Shown here piece by piece: positions 62,777 to 64,000 of a stretch of 64,000 nt of DNA. Made by a program: the position numbers and the translations under genes. The stretch covers positions 868,001 through 932,000 of the forward strand of contig NZ_CP025228.1 in NCBI RefSeq assembly GCF_004102025.1. The letters are read 5' to 3'. Position 1 is the stretch's first letter; the number at the start of each line of letters is the position of its first letter. The stretch is from Actinomyces qiguomingii. Its GTDB lineage: Bacteria; Actinomycetota; Actinomycetes; Actinomycetales; Actinomycetaceae. The notes beneath the pieces are model-generated. The model saw only the letters and a list, made by a program, of their open reading frames with translations, made no database searches and was not told the DNA's origin.

Positions 62777-62868
62777 GGCAGAGCTCTACCTGTGGGTGGG
62801 GTGTTGCGAGTCGGTGGGTGAGTGGGCAGTTGGCGTTGGCAGAGCTCTACCTGTGGGTGGGGTGTTGC
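62777..62868 (+). repeat. 31-bp direct repeat, 61-bp period
   Basis: GGCAGAGCTCTACCTGTGGG and the following eleven bases occur identically at 62777-62807 and 62838-62868. No third copy in the window. Confidence 0.9.
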
Positions 62869-63017
62869 ACGGCCCGCGGGTTCACCCGCGGATGCCAGGC
62901 ACCGCCCCGGAATAACCTCTCAGATCTTGCTCGTCCCGACTTCTCCGCACTACACCAGCGAAAACACCGGCCTTAAGCAATACGCCCATGCCGAAAACTC
63001 GCATCGGAAGAGCCGGG

Positions 63018-64000
63018 TCACTGCTCGATCCGGTAGGAGGCGCGCCCCAGAATGAGCACCGAGCCGACCGGTGCGGGAACCGGGACGTCCGGCTGCGCGG
63101 TTTGCCTGATGCCGTCCTTCTGGGTGACGCGCGTGCCGTTGGTGGAGTGCAGGTCCGTGACCCACAGCCCGCCCGGGACCGGGGCCACTGCCGCATGCGT
63201 CTTGGAGATTGAACGGCTCACATCCGGCAGGGCCACCCGGGTGGCGTCCGGATAGTCGGAGATGTTCTGCGGATCCCGCCCCAGCACTGCCGGAGTGGTC
63301 AGAAGAATCGGGGAGCCGCCGTCGGCGGGTACCAGGCGCACGCCGGTCGCATCAGAATCCGACTTGCGGTGGGATGTTGAGCGGCGCCGCCGCCGCGACC
63401 GGGTGTCACCCCGTTCAGGCGCAGGCTCGGCTGCGCGCGGCTGGTGGTTCTCGTATACGCCCGTGTCCGCAACGACAGCAGCGGCCTGAGGGGCGGACGG
63501 TGCGTCGTCGGTGGTGGAGTCCAGCGGGGTCGGCACCGCCGACCAGGGGACGGAGTCGATGATTGCCGATTTGGCGTTCATAGCCGGTGAAGTGGTGCTG
63601 GTAGTGTCCACGGTGTTGCCTACCTCGGTGATCGGACTGCCTGAGGCAGTGAAGGAAAGACGGCCGTCAGAGAAGGGACCCGGCCGCGGGTCGCGAGTGG
63701 GGGAGGGGCGGGAGGGTTGCGGCTCGGAGACGGGGCGCACTGAGACGACCTCGATGCCGGTGAGCCGGTCGTGCCAGCCGCGGCCTCGTGGATCGCGTGC
63801 CACGGTGCGCATGAGCACGATCGCGCCGATCCCGAGTGTCGGGACCACGCAGATGAAGGTCAGGTCCGCATGCAGGAACAGCTCGATCCCCGGAGCCCTG
63901 CCGGTGCGGGCGGAGAGCAGACGCACGCCTGCGATCTTGCCGCCAAGCGTCCATCCGGTGCGTGCTAGCAGCAGTTCGCGTACCGCCAGCACGATCGCGG
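63018..64000 (-). CDS. RDD-FHA membrane protein, 5' end cut by window edge
   Basis: About 327 codons visible, running off the right edge. The visible start (AIVLAVRELLLARTGWTLGG) is the middle of an RDD domain, followed by one membrane segment (ELFLHADLTFICVVPTLGIG) and GRGWHDRLTGIEVV, the usual RDD end. A long disordered linker (about 120 residues with a basic SRRRRRS patch) leads to a C-terminal FHA domain: LGRDPQNI, DVSRSISKTHAAVAPV, VTDLHSTNGTRV. Same architecture as 57666-58394, and in reverse orientation. Confidence 0.88.
   Translation of the reverse strand, partial: AIVLAVRELLLARTGWTLGGKIAGVRLLSARTGRAPGIELFLHADLTFICVVPTLGIGAIVLMRTVARDPRGRGWHDRLTGIEVVSVRPVSEPQPSRPSPTRDPRPGPFSDGRLSFTASGSPITEVGNTVDTTSTTSPAMNAKSAIIDSVPWSAVPTPLDSTTDDAPSAPQAAAVVADTGVYENHQPRAAEPAPERGDTRSRRRRRSTSHRKSDSDATGVRLVPADGGSPILLTTPAVLGRDPQNISDYPDATRVALPDVSRSISKTHAAVAPVPGGLWVTDLHSTNGTRVTQKDGIRQTAQPDVPVPAPVGSVLILGRASYRIEQ

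Larger units (their letters stand above)
61509..63017. other. 1.5-kb gene-poor, repeat-rich stretch
   Basis: No credible intact gene. Contents: minus-strand frame with GTDTG/PTPEPTPDP-type tandem codons near 61800-61850; an 18-bp tandem encoding PAGxxPAG-like peptides at 62030-62115; ACTACnCCGGTTnG words at 62258-62320; a solo family-A-like end near 62173-62205; part of a family-B end at 61870; a family-C copy at 62545-62653; and a 31-bp direct repeat at 62777/62838. The minus frame WIDRMAASCSQCSQADIADG near 61620-61680 may be the remnant of a lost gene. Confidence 0.5.

Noticed and set aside
61509..63017. A 239-codon minus-strand gene with PAGxxPAG repeats (61445-62164)
   Set aside because: It runs antisense into the kinase gene, lacks a ribosome site, and its composition follows the tandem DNA repeats.
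1..64000. tRNA or rRNA genes
   Set aside because: No cloverleaf with a recognizable T-arm (GGTTCRAnnCC with a 7-bp acceptor pair) or rRNA segment was seen while reading both strands; a tRNA scan would settle it.

Overview
The window is high-GC DNA from an actinobacterium, most likely an Actinomyces or close relative (Actinomycetaceae). This rests on base composition, on the conserved order pmt / rsmI / metG / tatD / G5-Rpf genes / ksgA / ispE / ABC-F (43.9-57.0 kb), and on the mix of RDD-FHA proteins, a membrane Ser/Thr kinase, an L-fucose pathway and Rpf-type wall enzymes. The species call is inference. No tRNA, rRNA or CRISPR array was found.

Layout. 0-14.4 kb: partial flavodoxin, an MFS carrier divergent from a LacI regulator, a YbjQ-like protein, an SprT-like metalloprotease, a membrane-anchored wall-hydrolase-like protein, cardiolipin synthase, a two-component system divergent from an ABC transporter, a broken toxin-antitoxin pair, and a protein with two L7/L12-like modules. 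14.7-19.5 kb: an AT-richer island of six co-directional genes: a J-domain-like/repeat/membrane protein, an FtsK/HerA-type ATPase and four small helical proteins. It is flanked by a 120-bp duplication of the 3' end of hrpA and is the best candidate for an undescribed system. 19.6-29.1 kb: hrpA, a LacI regulator, and the L-fucose genes (isomerase, mutarotase, permease). 29.4-31.9 kb: a repeat-rich stretch with an IS110 insertion sequence inside a MITE-like repeat. 32-38 kb: a PTS operon of the UlaA type (EIIA, EIIB, EIIC, TPR protein, class II aldolase, P-loop kinase, PRD regulator). 38.2-43.8 kb: hydrolase-like pseudoenzyme, PspA, TPM protein, glutamine amidotransferase. 43.9-57 kb: the conserved housekeeping block named above. 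57-64 kb: RDD/FHA/kinase signalling genes and another repeat-rich gap.

Four families of short intergenic repeats recur. (A) Inverted pairs of a ~25-bp end (core CTTCCGGTTTGAGG) bound segments of 0.3-0.75 kb at three loci; one pair truncates the toxin gene. (B) A ~126-bp MITE-like unit occurs at 0.86 kb and again at 29.5-31.1 kb, where IS110 interrupts it. (C) A TTGGACC-rich unit occurs at 0.6, 43.8 and 62.5 kb. (D) Arrays with an exact 22-bp period around a CCGA..TCGG-like core occur at six or seven loci. They suggest an active history of small non-autonomous elements.

How genes work together: fucose enters by FucP, FucU and FucI make L-fuculose, and the adjacent LacI protein probably controls them. 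The PTS operon imports and phosphorylates a sugar, probably cleaved by the aldolase and controlled by its own PRD protein. The FHA/STK genes probably form one phospho-signalling unit. In the island the ATPase, the membrane J-like protein and the small helical proteins probably form one machine, but its task is unknown.
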